DNA of 64,000 nt, from positions 2,170,001 to 2,234,000 of the forward strand of contig NZ_CP021251.1 in the NCBI RefSeq assembly GCF_002155265.1. The letters are read 5' to 3'. Shown here one piece after another: positions 1 to 9,900 of the stretch. This DNA is from Corynebacterium pseudotuberculosis (lineage in GTDB: Bacteria > Actinomycetota > Actinomycetes > Mycobacteriales > Mycobacteriaceae). Both the position numbers and the translations under genes were made by a program. Within the stretch, counting starts at the first letter, position 1, and each line of letters opens with the position of its first letter. The notes below the pieces were generated by a model. The model saw only the letters and a list, made by a program, of their open reading frames with translations. It had not been told where the DNA came from and ran no database searches.

Positions 1-1087
1 GGGAGATCACCGAGTTAGCCGCGTTAAGGATCGTTTGTGTCGACCGGTAGTTCTGCTCCAAGAGAACGGTCGTGGCGTTGGGATAGTCCCTCTCAAATTC
101 CTCAATGTTGCGTATAGTTGCGCCCCGGAAGGCATAAATGGACTGATCTGAATCTCCGACAACGCATAATTCACTAGCGGTTTCCCCAGTCCCTACCAGT
201 TCATGAATAAGGACATATTGTGCGTGGTTGGTGTCCTGGTATTCGTCGATAAGCACATGGCGGAATCTGCGCCTGTAATATTCGGTTACTTGGGGGTGCT
301 CTTTGAATATACGTACTGTCTCTCCGATGAGGTCATCAAAATCGACCGCGTTAGCTTGTCTTAAGCGTCGCTGATACTCAACGTATACGGCAGCTACCGT
401 CGTCTCATACGGATTCTTAGTACTTTCGGCTTCTGCGACTGCCGTGGCGGGAGAAATCAACTCATTTTTGAGGTTAGAGATTCCCGCCCCCAATAAGCGC
501 GGCGTGAACTTTTTGATGTCTAAGTTCATATCTTTAGAGATCATCGCGAGTAATCGCTTTGAATCATCTGAGTCATAGATGGTGAAATTGCTGTTTAATC
601 CAGCAACCAGCTGAGCCTGTTCTCGCAAGATGCGTACGCACGTGGAGTGGAAGGTAGACACCCACATTCTGCTGGCGATCGGCCCCACGAGATGAGCCAC
701 GCGCTCTCGCATTTCAGCCGCAGCCTTATTGGTAAATGTGATAGCTAAAATCTGTCCTGGCTGCACGCCTCGTATGCGCATGAGGTAGGCGATACGGCGC
801 GTAAGTACTGCTGTCTTGCCTGAACCTGCGCCGGCCACAATAAGTAACGGGGAGCCACTGTGTTCTACTGCTTGCTGTTGTTGCGGATTAAGCCCCTGGA
901 CCAAGTCATCAGCCGGTGCAGACGTGCTAGCAGGCTGCTGATCCTTTGCTGTAGTCCAGGTCCTGTGCTCTTCTTGTCTGTAGGTATGAGAGCTAAACGG
1001 AGATGGTTCAGCTGGCGTCTTTTTGGCGGTAGCCCAATCGCCAAAGTCAAAACCTTGTTGGGTTGGAAAATCGTCAGAGTTATTCAT
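1..1087 (-). CDS. pcrA: ATP-dependent DNA helicase PcrA/UvrD (partial, C-terminus outside window)
   Basis: The frame stays open from an ATG at 1087 down to the window edge, about 362 codons, so only the N-terminal half is here. After a low-complexity Gln/Ser/Pro-rich head of about 65 residues comes the UvrD Q-motif (LNPQQQQAV), Walker A (AGAGSGKT), motif Ia (TFTNKAAAEM), DEYQDTN (motif II), GDSDQSIY (motif III) and QNYRS (motif IV). These identify a superfamily 1A 3'-5' helicase of the PcrA/UvrD type, which acts in nucleotide excision repair and clears proteins from replicating DNA. The start ATG gives a protein beginning MNNSDDFP. The divergent chorismate mutase gene begins 139 bp away. UvrD1/PcrA is more likely than UvrD2 because of the motif spacing, but the C-terminus needed to decide is missing. 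Confidence 0.93.
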   Translation of the reverse strand, partial: MNNSDDFPTQQGFDFGDWATAKKTPAEPSPFSSHTYRQEEHRTWTTAKDQQPASTSAPADDLVQGLNPQQQQAVEHSGSPLLIVAGAGSGKTAVLTRRIAYLMRIRGVQPGQILAITFTNKAAAEMRERVAHLVGPIASRMWVSTFHSTCVRILREQAQLVAGLNSNFTIYDSDDSKRLLAMISKDMNLDIKKFTPRLLGAGISNLKNELISPATAVAEAESTKNPYETTVAAVYVEYQRRLRQANAVDFDDLIGETVRIFKEHPQVTEYYRRRFRHVLIDEYQDTNHAQYVLIHELVGTGETASELCVVGDSDQSIYAFRGATIRNIEEFERDYPNATTVLLEQNYRSTQTILNAANSVIS

Positions 1088-1226
1088 CGCTATCAAACCT
1101 ACAACGTTGCCGTGACATCGCCACTGCTATGACTAGTCTGAGGATTGAGAGCAGAGGAAAAGACCTTTTCTTGTTTTCCTATAGTTTTCTATCCCCCAGT
1201 ACACGCATTCATGGCACAATATCTCC

Positions 1227-1529
1227 ATGAATTCTGAGAAAAACTTTAAAGTACGAACCCCTACGGGAACCGATGATCCCCTTTCCGATGCGGAAATTCA
1301 GCAATACAGAAAGGAGATCGACCGCCTGGATAAAGAGATTCTTGCCGCAGTTAAGCGCCGTACCGAAATCTCTCGGGCCATAGGAAAAACCCGCATGGGC
1401 TCTGGTGGAACCAGACTTGTGCATACCAGAGAGGTAGCCATCATCAACCAATTCCGTGAGGAGATTGGAGAGGAAGGACCTGCTCTCGCAGCTATCTTGC
1501 TCAGGCTTGGCCGAGGCAGGCTCGGCTAG
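1227..1529 (+). CDS. Chorismate mutase (AroQ class)
   Basis: The 100-residue protein is an all-helical AroQ-fold chorismate mutase that converts chorismate to prephenate for Phe and Tyr synthesis. Visible family features are the N-terminal helix pattern YRKEIDRLDKEILAAVKRRTEIS (about 27-49), with the catalytic Arg near 28 and the Lys/Arg of the KRR segment, and IGKTR near 52-56. The length fits the small stand-alone actinobacterial enzymes, which are often activated by complex formation with DAHP synthase. No good Shine-Dalgarno sequence precedes the ATG and an AT-rich CAATAT lies only a few bases upstream, so a leaderless transcript is possible. It is divergent from pcrA and convergent with the aldehyde dehydrogenase gene. 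Confidence 0.9.
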   Translation: MNSEKNFKVRTPTGTDDPLSDAEIQQYRKEIDRLDKEILAAVKRRTEISRAIGKTRMGSGGTRLVHTREVAIINQFREEIGEEGPALAAILLRLGRGRLG

Positions 1530-1578
1530 GGCTAACAAGACAGTGTTCGCCGAGAGCACCTACAGAGCACCTACAAGG

Positions 1579-3066
1579 TTAAAGAGGCAAAGCAATGAGC
1601 TTTGACTCTAGGAATTCGTGGATCCCTTCAAAACCGCCTTCTCGCCCTACACCTGACTCTTTGATTCCGCCAAAGGGGGCGGAGGGGTCTGAAATCCCGC
1701 CTTTATTAACGCCCACCATGCCGGCCTCAACGCGCTCAGCGACGCTCAAGGCATGCGTTATCTGTTCGCTGAATACATATGCGGCTAATCCGAAGGGAGT
1801 GTTATTAGCCATCGCTATGGCTTCCTCATCATCCCTGAAGGTGGAGATAGCAACCACGGGACCAAATATTTCTTCATGAACAATACGAGCGTCTAGAGGT
1901 ACGTTGTCTAGTACCGTCGCCGGATAGTAAAAACCGCCCTCTGGAAGTCCTGCCGGCAGCGATTCTCCCAGAACCCGAGTAGCACCGTGAGCGAGGGCGT
2001 CGTTAACAAGCTCAGTAACCTTTTCTAGCTGATCTGCACCAGAAAGAGCAGCAAAATCCACGCCCTCTTGTGTTGCGGGTCCTTGAGTAAAGGATTTCAT
2101 GGTGTCAATAACGCGGTCTAAAAACTCGTCTTTAATCGATTCATGAACCAAGAACCTGTTGGCAGCAATACATACCTGCCCGGCCCCGCGCATCTTGGCT
2201 GTGGCAACGGCCTGAGCTGCAACAGATATGTCCGCATCTTCCATCACCATATACGGCGCATTCCCGCCAAGCTCTAAGGATACTTTCATGGAATGTTGAG
2301 CAGCGCGTGCCGCAAGTTTTTGCCCGACTTCAGTCGAGCCTGTGAAGGTGAGCTTGCGTAACCGTGGATCATCCAGCAGATCAGAAATCACCGAAGAATC
2401 CGCTGTGGGTAAGACAGAAACCACACCCTCCGGAAGCCCTGATTCTTTGAGAATGCGCGCCAGATAAAGCATGGTCAAAGGGGTTTTAGATGCGGGTTTG
2501 AGGATCATTGTGCATCCGGCGGCCAACGCTGGTCCCAGCTTGCGGGTTCCCATAGCTAAGGGGAAATTCCATGGAGTGATGGCCAGAGACACTCCCACCG
2601 GTTGTTGATGAACAATCAATCGTGAGTTTCCCGTGGGACTATGCCGATAGTCTCCCCGTATTCTTACGGCCTCCTCCGCAAACCATCGAAAAAACTCCGC
2701 CGCATATGCAACCTCTGCGCGTGAATCAGGCAATGCACGACCCAATTCCAGTGATTGAATCACAGCTAACTTTTCCGAGTTCTCCAGAAGAGATTTGTAG
2801 GCATTCCAAAGAACGTCTGAGCGCTCGCGCGCCGAAGTAGCTGCCCACAATGGCTGCGCTTTCGCGGCCTTATTCAGTGCCTCCTCCGCATCATGTTTGC
2901 TTGCCGACGCCACCCGAGCCAGGATGCTGCCATCGGAAGGATTCAGGACTTCAAAGGTTTCTCCCTCATGTCCATCGGTGAACTCGCCGCCGAGAAAGAG
3001 CTGCGTAGGTGCGCCCTCGGGGAGCGTCGTCTGCATAATCTTGTTCTCTTTTGAACCGTCAGTCAT
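1579..3066 (-). CDS. gabD: NAD(P)-dependent aldehyde dehydrogenase, succinate-semialdehyde type
   Basis: This 495-residue protein is a full-length aldehyde dehydrogenase. It has the cofactor motif TPWNFP (164-169), FTGSTEVG (241-248), the general base Glu265 in ELGG, and the catalytic Cys299 in GQVC. The pattern is closest to the GabD/succinate-semialdehyde dehydrogenase group, which oxidises succinate semialdehyde to succinate in the cytoplasm; the exact substrate is inferred. The start could be the ATG at 3066 or an internal ATG ten codons in (MQTTLP), since the N-terminus is not conserved. It is divergently placed from pgi with 177 bp between them and stops 49 bp from the convergent chorismate mutase gene. 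Confidence 0.88.
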   Translation of the reverse strand: MTDGSKENKIMQTTLPEGAPTQLFLGGEFTDGHEGETFEVLNPSDGSILARVASASKHDAEEALNKAAKAQPLWAATSARERSDVLWNAYKSLLENSEKLAVIQSLELGRALPDSRAEVAYAAEFFRWFAEEAVRIRGDYRHSPTGNSRLIVHQQPVGVSLAITPWNFPLAMGTRKLGPALAAGCTMILKPASKTPLTMLYLARILKESGLPEGVVSVLPTADSSVISDLLDDPRLRKLTFTGSTEVGQKLAARAAQHSMKVSLELGGNAPYMVMEDADISVAAQAVATAKMRGAGQVCIAANRFLVHESIKDEFLDRVIDTMKSFTQGPATQEGVDFAALSGADQLEKVTELVNDALAHGATRVLGESLPAGLPEGGFYYPATVLDNVPLDARIVHEEIFGPVVAISTFRDDEEAIAMANNTPFGLAAYVFSEQITHALSVAERVEAGMVGVNKGGISDPSAPFGGIKESGVGREGGFEGIHEFLESKLIALPL

Positions 3067-3180
3067 ATCTCCACTATGCGCCTGTTAAAAAATTCTCGCC
3101 ATGATGTGACCAACGCGGCCCTAAGGCAGCAGGCATGTTCGGGGTAGTTTAGATACCGTTGAGTTGTGTAACTTTCCGAG

Positions 3181-3200
3181 CGGACACAAATTGTTGTCCG
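3181..3200. promoter_or_regulatory. Imperfect palindrome upstream of pgi
   Basis: The 20-bp sequence CGGACACAAATTGTTGTCCG has matching outer arms (CGGACA/TGTCCG). It sits 44 bp before the pgi start, between the divergent gabD-like and pgi genes. The position and symmetry suggest a dimeric repressor or activator site; I do not recognise the protein that would bind it. Confidence 0.35.
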
Positions 3201-3243
3201 TCCGGTTACGGCCACGTATAAAGCCAAAAGAACGGAGCAAACC

Positions 3244-4887
3244 ATGTCCTTCGATGTCACTGCTACCCCAGAGTGGACCGAGCTTTCCCGATGCTATGAA
3301 ACAGCGGCTTCTACGTCGCTGCGAGAGCTTTTTGCTTCTGACGCCGACCGGGCGCGGAAATTCAGCTTCGACGCCGCCGGTTTACATGTTGATCTTTCCA
3401 AGAACTTCCTCGATGACACCACTGTCGAAGCATTTGTGAAAACTGCCAAAGCCGCACACTTGCACGAGCGGATTAAATCCATGTTCGCAGGAGAGCATAT
3501 AAACAATACGGAAGATCGTGCAGTCCTCCATACCGCGCTGAGGATCCCTGTCGAGGCCGATTTAGTTGTCGACGGCCAAGACGTAGCAGCCGACGTGCAC
3601 GAAGTTCTGGGACGTATGCGCGACCTTGCGACGGCACTACGCAGTGGCGCATGGCGCGGGTATAGCAACCACACGATCAAGACGGTAGTTAATATCGGCA
3701 TTGGTGGCTCGGACCTGGGACCTGCCATGGCGACCAAGGCCCTGCGCACGTACGCAACCGCGGGAATTTCCGCAAAGTTTGTATCCAATGTAGACCCCGC
3801 AGATATGCATTCAGTTCTTGATGAATGCGACCCCGAATCCACTCTGTTTATCGTCGCATCCAAGACCTTTACCACCCAAGAGACCCTAGCCAACGCTCAC
3901 GCGGCAAAGCGCTGGCTGCTTGACGCTGCCAATGGCGATGAATCTGCAGTGGCCAAGCACTTTGTTGCGGTATCCACGAATGCGGAAAAGGTTGCCGAGT
4001 TTGGTATTGATACCAAGAATATGTTCGGTTTCTGGAACTGGGTGGGCGGTCGTTACTCCGTCGACTCAGCCATTGGATTATCGCTCATGGCCGTGATCGG
4101 CCCTATGGACTTCATGCGTTTCCTCGAAGGCTTCCACGCTATGGACGAGCACTTCCGCACCGCAGAGTTCCACGAGAACATTCCGGTCCTTATGGGGCTA
4201 CTCGGAGTTTTCTACAATGACTTCTTTGGGGCAGAAACCCACGCCGTGCTCCCCTACTCTCAGGACCTTGGCAGGTTCCCGGCGTATCTGCAACAGCTCA
4301 CGATGGAATCTAATGGTAAGTCTGTCCGCCGCGATGGTTCTCCAGTTTCTACTGGAACTGGAGAGATCTACTGGGGAGAACCAGGCACTAACGGCCAGCA
4401 TGCGTTCTTCCAACTTATCCATCAAGGAACCAAACTAATCCCTGCCGATTTCATCGGTTTTGCGCGTCCAAAACAGGATCTTCCTACCGCAACCGGCGAA
4501 GGCTCTATGCATGATTTGCTGATGAGCAACTTCTTTGCCCAAACCAAGGTTCTTGCTTTTGGCAAGACTGCTGAAGAGATTGCGGCTGAGGGCGTTCCGT
4601 CCGAACTCGTTGCTCACAAAGTCATGCCAGGTAATCGCCCGACAACAACGATCTTGGCAGAAGAGCTCACCCCCGCAGTTCTCGGTGCGCTTATCGCTCT
4701 GTACGAGCACATCGTCTTTGTCCAAGGCGTGATCTGGGATATCAATTCCTTTGACCAGTGGGGAGTGGAACTTGGCAAACAACAGGCCAATGATCTCGCT
4801 CCCGCAGTGGCCGGCGCTAGCGCCATCCAATCGGGAGATTCTTCTACCGACGAGCTGATCAACTGGTACCGCGCTCACCGCGGTTAA
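3244..4887 (+). CDS. pgi: Glucose-6-phosphate isomerase
   Basis: The 547-residue protein interconverts glucose 6-phosphate and fructose 6-phosphate in glycolysis and gluconeogenesis. Family signatures are clear: [10 protein letters not shown] (151-160) and SKTFTTQET (206-214) bind the phosphate, [11 protein letters not shown] (268-278) is the PGI signature, and the [13 protein letters not shown] segment in the C-terminal half contains the catalytic Glu/His region. Length matches bacterial PGI of about 550 residues. The ATG at 3244 is preceded by GGAGCAAACC, a reasonable ribosome-binding site. A strong stem-loop follows the stop codon. Confidence 0.98.
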   Translation: MSFDVTATPEWTELSRCYETAASTSLRELFASDADRARKFSFDAAGLHVDLSKNFLDDTTVEAFVKTAKAAHLHERIKSMFAGEHINNTEDRAVLHTALRIPVEADLVVDGQDVAADVHEVLGRMRDLATALRSGAWRGYSNHTIKTVVNIGIGGSDLGPAMATKALRTYATAGISAKFVSNVDPADMHSVLDECDPESTLFIVASKTFTTQETLANAHAAKRWLLDAANGDESAVAKHFVAVSTNAEKVAEFGIDTKNMFGFWNWVGGRYSVDSAIGLSLMAVIGPMDFMRFLEGFHAMDEHFRTAEFHENIPVLMGLLGVFYNDFFGAETHAVLPYSQDLGRFPAYLQQLTMESNGKSVRRDGSPVSTGTGEIYWGEPGTNGQHAFFQLIHQGTKLIPADFIGFARPKQDLPTATGEGSMHDLLMSNFFAQTKVLAFGKTAEEIAAEGVPSELVAHKVMPGNRPTTTILAEELTPAVLGALIALYEHIVFVQGVIWDINSFDQWGVELGKQQANDLAPAVAGASAIQSGDSSTDELINWYRAHRG

Positions 4888-4905
4888 TCGCAATTAATAC
4901 AGCGA

Positions 4906-4956
4906 ACAAGGCCCTATGCACTGCTTTATTAGTAAAGAGAGTGCATAGGGCCTTGT
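4906..4956. terminator. Bidirectional terminator between pgi and yccF
   Basis: A perfect 17-bp stem (4906-4922 with 4940-4956, arms ACAAGGCCCTATGCACT) and a 17-nt AT-rich loop separate the convergent pgi and YccF-family genes. AT-rich flanks on both sides suit termination in either direction. Confidence 0.85.
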
Positions 4957-4963
4957 AAATTAA

Positions 4964-5419
4964 TTACATTTTTACCATCGGCTCGTAGCCAAAAGGAATC
5001 GCATCGCTATCAACGATCCTCTTACCAAAGGGGAAGCAGGTAACAGGGATCATCTTGATATTTGCGATAGCAAGCGGAATGCCAATGATGGTAAGTGCTT
5101 GTCCCGCTGCAGTGGTCAAGTGGCCCAAAGCTAGCCAGAGTCCCGCAACAAGGAACCAAATCACGTTACTTACTCCGGCAAGCACACTGGAGCTCCCTGT
5201 GGACCGCACAACAGTTCTACCAAATGGCCACAGCGCGTACTCAGCCATCCGGAAACTCGCAACCCCTGCGGGGATAGTAACGATAAAAATGCATGCAAGA
5301 GCACCAAAGATAATGTAGCTGAGAGCTAACCAGATTCCACCAGTAACGAGCCAGAGAAGATTAAGAATAAGCCGCATGCTTCCTACCTTAATCGCTTCTG
5401 AGCCAAGACGCTTGGGCAT
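4964..5419 (-). CDS. yccF: YccF-family inner-membrane protein
   Basis: The 151-residue protein contains two tandem copies of the YccF unit. Each has a hydrophobic hairpin ending in a conserved ALWPFGR or CFPFGKR motif (around residues 62-68 and 128-135). It begins with the typical start region RLILNLLWLVTGGIWLAL and has four predicted membrane segments. The molecular function of the family is not established. The stop codon of the neighbouring nei-like gene abuts this start region, so the two minus-strand genes are probably co-transcribed. The true start may be the later ATG (MRLILNLLW), since the first 15 residues are not typical of the family. Confidence 0.85.
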   Translation of the reverse strand: MPKRLGSEAIKVGSMRLILNLLWLVTGGIWLALSYIIFGALACIFIVTIPAGVASFRMAEYALWPFGRTVVRSTGSSSVLAGVSNVIWFLVAGLWLALGHLTTAAGQALTIIGIPLAIANIKMIPVTCFPFGKRIVDSDAIPFGYEPMVKM

Positions 5420-6240
5420 TAAGGTTCAGAATAAAATGGCTGGCAGTGCGGACACCACCAAATAATTCGCTCTAATTCTGAGGAGGGGTCGTCGACAAGC
5501 GTGCTCTGGAGGATTCGAGTACCGCACCTTCGGCAGGGCTTATGGTTACGCCCGAACACATAAGTGGTTTCGCCTAGTCGTTTGATTCCTGTTGTAACCC
5601 GAACTGTGGAAAGGCGATTTGCCCACATCAGCCGGCGTGTTATGAGAAGTATGCGGTCCACATCGACGTCACGTACCCGGGTTGCAGGGTGCACTCCACA
5701 AAGAAAACAGATCTCCGCCCGATACTCGTTACCCACTCCTGCCAGGTTCCTTTGATCAAGTATGGCTAACCCTATGGCGCGGTCAGGATCCAAGAGTATA
5801 CGTCGCCGGGCTTCACTATGACCGGTATTCTCCCAAGACTGTCCCAGCACGTCAGGCCCTAGATGGGCTATAGCGCCAGGGTAATCACAAGCAGGAAAGA
5901 TACGGACAAATCCTAAAGAAAATCCCACCACCTCAATAGAGCGCTTCTGTGGCGTTCCATCCAGCAGTAACTGTACGCGGGCTGTGTGAGCAGGCTTGGA
6001 CCATCGATCGCCTTTCCTATACACGGCCCATGCGCCCTCCATTTTCAGATGGGTATGCAGTATGTCCTCCCCTATCTGCATAAACAGGTTCTTCCCATAG
6101 GGCCATACTCGTTTCACAGTGCGCCCGGTAAAAGTGGCAAGGGCCAACTGCGGCACTCGAATGCTGGTTCCAAGGACCTTTCGGCCTTCCATAAAACGCA
6201 ACCTATGGGATAGCTGGTAAATGGAGTCTCCTTCGGGCAT
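5419..6240 (-). CDS. nei: Fpg/Nei-type DNA glycosylase/AP lyase
   Basis: This base-excision repair enzyme removes oxidised pyrimidines and cleaves the abasic strand. I set the start at the ATG at 6240 because the product then begins MPEGDS. After Met removal Pro1 is the catalytic nucleophile and Glu2 the general acid in this family, so the longer frame from 6264 would bury the active site. A helix-two-turn-helix region (NLAGVGNEYRAEI) lies mid-protein. The C-terminal zinc finger has the Cys pairs CRRCG and CPHC around a segment ending in IIWW. It lies in a repair cluster with mug and lhr. The length of about 273 residues is normal. Confidence 0.92.
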   Translation of the reverse strand: MPEGDSIYQLSHRLRFMEGRKVLGTSIRVPQLALATFTGRTVKRVWPYGKNLFMQIGEDILHTHLKMEGAWAVYRKGDRWSKPAHTARVQLLLDGTPQKRSIEVVGFSLGFVRIFPACDYPGAIAHLGPDVLGQSWENTGHSEARRRILLDPDRAIGLAILDQRNLAGVGNEYRAEICFLCGVHPATRVRDVDVDRILLITRRLMWANRLSTVRVTTGIKRLGETTYVFGRNHKPCRRCGTRILQSTLVDDPSSELERIIWWCPHCQPFYSEP

Positions 6241-6313
6241 AGCAGCATTGTAGACGTGATCCACATGCTCTTGCGTTCAACCGTATGAGTAACTATCAGG
6301 TACAACGGAAAGC

Positions 6314-6949
6314 ATGAGTACTGCACACCCTTCTCCCCTCGGGGGTCGTCGACCTACGCGCGCGGAGCTCGTCAATTTTAAAAACAAAACGGTATCGGAC
6401 AGGTTTCCTCCTCCCGGCAGCGCTCTCCGATTGCTGATCGTGGGAGTCAATCCGGGCCTGTGGACTGCAGCGGTCAACGCCCCTTTTGCCTATCCGGGTA
6501 ATAGATTCTGGCCTTCCCTAGACAGAGCCGGCATTGTATCTCCGGTATTCGAAGTATCCGAGGGGATGAGCGATGCCCAGGAGCTCATCCTCTATGAGCA
6601 AGGTATCGCTATGACCAATTTGGTCTCCCGTGCCACTGCTCGAGCAGATGAATTAGAAAAAGACGAGTTGATGGCCGGCGCCCACCGAGTCGTAGGCTTG
6701 GCGAGTGAGCTACGACCACAGGCTGTGGCAGTAGCCGGTATCACGGCCTTTCGTATAGCTTTTGAAATGAAAAAGGCAGTGTTAGGTCTGCAAGACACTA
6801 ACTCGATTAAGGGGTGGCCCGAAGACGTCTCTTTGTGGGTTGTCCCTCAACCGAGCGGGCTTAACGCCCATGAAACAATCGACTCACTTGCCGCTAAATG
6901 GCGAGCGGTGTGGGATTCCACTATTCCCCCGCAACAATCGCACTGTTAG
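6314..6949 (+). CDS. mug: G/U mismatch-specific DNA glycosylase (Mug family)
   Basis: The 211-residue protein shows the MUG signatures: GVNPGLW (about residues 44-50, with the active-site Asn), the NRFWPSL substrate-recognition segment, and the C-terminal QPSGLNAH loop equivalent to the helix-intercalating loop of uracil glycosylases. It removes U or ethenocytosine opposite G. The gene is divergent from nei, and its stop codon overlaps that of the convergent lhr gene by 4 bp. Confidence 0.93.
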   Translation: MSTAHPSPLGGRRPTRAELVNFKNKTVSDRFPPPGSALRLLIVGVNPGLWTAAVNAPFAYPGNRFWPSLDRAGIVSPVFEVSEGMSDAQELILYEQGIAMTNLVSRATARADELEKDELMAGAHRVVGLASELRPQAVAVAGITAFRIAFEMKKAVLGLQDTNSIKGWPEDVSLWVVPQPSGLNAHETIDSLAAKWRAVWDSTIPPQQSHC

Positions 6950-9900
6950 CGGTATCCACCAGACCTAAAACCACGATGCGGAGGCTTTTTGTGCTGTCCA
7001 CTCCCAGGCTCTGATTCTAAGGAAGACAACGAGTCCAATGCGGATGAAAGGCTGCGTCCCCTACGTGCTTGGCCTTGGTTACTCAAGTCTCCTGATATCC
7101 GTGCCCCACGGGGTGTTATCCCAACGCCTAAGATTCTTAACATCTCTAATTCGGGCGAACGCAATACCGCCACTCCGTTTATTTTTTCTACAATCAACGG
7201 CTGAATCTTTCCTGTTAGCACGGATTCTGCAAGCGCGCCAAGAACGATACCTAAGAATTCTTGTTGTTCAACTCCCGTAGGCGGTGAAAACAACGTGAGG
7301 TTTCTTCCGCCTCGTGTAAGGTGCGCGGCGAGGAGGCCGTCGATAAGCACAACAACAGCACCAGCTGCCCGCGTTGGCCCTGGTTCCGGCCACGGTAGCG
7401 CCGCCCCATAGGGGTTAGCGGGATCCGCAGCAGCCAGCACGTATACGCGTGGTGAACTCGCCCCAGAAGGCCAACCAGCAATATCGGGAGTATCTGCTAG
7501 CCCCCGAAGTCTGTCGATTACCGCTGATGTGGAAAACTGAGCGGCCCCCAACCCCTCAATAAGGTAGCCGCGTAGGGCTTTACCGGATTCCTCAAAACCA
7601 GAAAGCACCTTGTAGGCGAGGGCAAAACCGCCAACAACGTCCTCTGATACAACGGCGCCTCGGGTAACCACACCATATCTGTCTAACCACGCCTCCCCAT
7701 GCGCGACTGACCTAGCGGTAGCGTTGTCCTCTGCTGCCGCTGTTGTTGCCCAGCGTCCTATTACGTCCGGTGGTTGTGCCAATCTGTGACTATGCGCAAA
7801 ACTCGTGCGTCCCATCCGTATTCTGCTGCGGTTGGGACGCCGTGAGGTTCTATGTGCGGTCTTGGTCCCCGAATGCGCCGCGAGCCGCGCACGAATCGGC
7901 GCGAACCCATCCGGGCTGACTAGCCCTGCCTCAAAAAGATCCCACAACGCAGAACCAAGCTCTGGCACAAACGATTGTTCCGGGGAAGTTTCATGTTCTG
8001 ACACAGTTTCTCGGTAAATATCGCTAAAAAGAAAGCCGCCACCGCGAGAAAGCACAGCCATAATTTTTTGCTGGGTTTCGGATAATGTCTCTATATCCAC
8101 GTGAGGAATCAACTCTGCCGCGTAATCGGTCGGGAGAAGCATCACCCACGGGTCATGCGCGCCGGCGCGTCCTGCCCCGACAACAATCACCTCGCCATTA
8201 TTTGTGAGCTCGTCAAGGTCTAGCGGCGAATAATTCCGGACCCGTTGAGGCAACACCAATGTTTCCCACGCAGAAGCCGGCAAACGCACGCCTGCTAGTT
8301 GCTCTACAACGTTAAATACTCCATCAGGACCGGCGAGCTCGGGCGTCTCTCCTACTGACGCAACGTGCTGCCATTCAGGCAGGAAGCGCCCGAATGCGGC
8401 ATGACTCACCGGCTGAGTTTGCTCTCTCACCGCAGCCAGGGATCGGGCCCTTATGATTTTTAAGACCTCAGTAGCCACATATTCTTGTACGTCGCTATCT
8501 TGTCTAAAACGCCCCGCTACGAGCTTGGATTGTGCGCATAGCTTCTCGACGACCCCATGGGCGATCCCCGCAGCCAATCCAAAGGAATGCTGCACATCCA
8601 TGAGGGTAAAAGGACCTCGCACCCGCACCCACCGTGAGACGAGTTGCTCCAGGGCATCAGTGATCGTCTCCACCTGAGCAGCAACTCCCGGAGGAATGGG
8701 TATGCCTAACGCGTCTCTCAGTAGTGGCGCATCCAACGTTTGCGCGAGATGCGAGACTCCCGCTATCCGCACTTCCATCACTCGCCCGCGCAGCTGAGCC
8801 ATAACCTGCTCCCGATTCATCGGAGGTTCCGTAATCGCCGGGAGATCGCTCAACGGCACAGGGCCTAAAACGCGAAGAGCGTCAACGAGTTCTTCTGTGG
8901 TCTTCGCCCTGCGGTGAGGGGCTTTGCGTTGCATGGTGTCATGTACTTCCGCGATGATTTCTGGATCTAAAAGATCACGTAATTCCACGGTCCCTAGAAG
9001 ACTTGCGAGCAGCGCGGGGTCTAGGGATAAAGCAGCAGCACGCTTTTCTGCGAGAGGACTGTCTCCCTCATACATAAAGGCACCCGTGTAGCTAAAAAGT
9101 ATGGAGGCAGCGAATGGGCTGGGTTGAGATGTAACAACCTCCGCGATTCGTATCCGCCGTTGCTTGATTTCTTGCAAGAGCTCGACCAAAGCTGGCAGGT
9201 CATACACGTCCTGGAGGCATTCTCGGACGGTCTCCAAAATTATGGGGAAGGATGGGTATTTACGGGCGACGTCGAGAAGCTGCGCAGCGCGCTGGCGTTG
9301 TTGCCATAAAGGGGCGCGCTTGCCGGGGTCACGTCGCGGCAGTAACAAAGCGCGAGCAGCGCATTCACGGAACCTGGAAGCAAACAGCGCGGAGTTTCCC
9401 ACTTGTTCGGCCACTAGTGCCTCAATATCATCCGGGTCGATCATAAACAGATCAGCTCCCGGCTCCTCGTCGGATTCTGGAAGACGCAATACGATACCGT
9501 CATCGGAGGCCACCGCCTGAGCGTCTATGCCCGTGCGTTCAGATATTCTTGCTCCCACTGCAAGTGCCCATGCAGCGTTAACTCCCCTGCCATAAGGAGT
9601 GTGCAAGACTATTCTCCAATCGCCGAGCTCATCATGAAACCGCTCTAAAACCAATGTTTTTTCATCGGGGACTATCCCCGTAGCTTCCTGTTGGTCGTGT
9701 AAAAACTGCACGAGATTCTGGCGAGCGAATGCATCGAGACCGAGTTCTTCCAGTTCTAAGAGATCACCACCATGATTCTCCTTCGCGTTGTCTTCTAAAG
9801 ATTGACAACGCGCCAAAGTCCTACGGCGGAACTCTCCTAGAGCTTTACCTAATTCTGCGAGGCGCCCGACCTGATCACCCGTCCAAAAAGGAAGCCTTCC

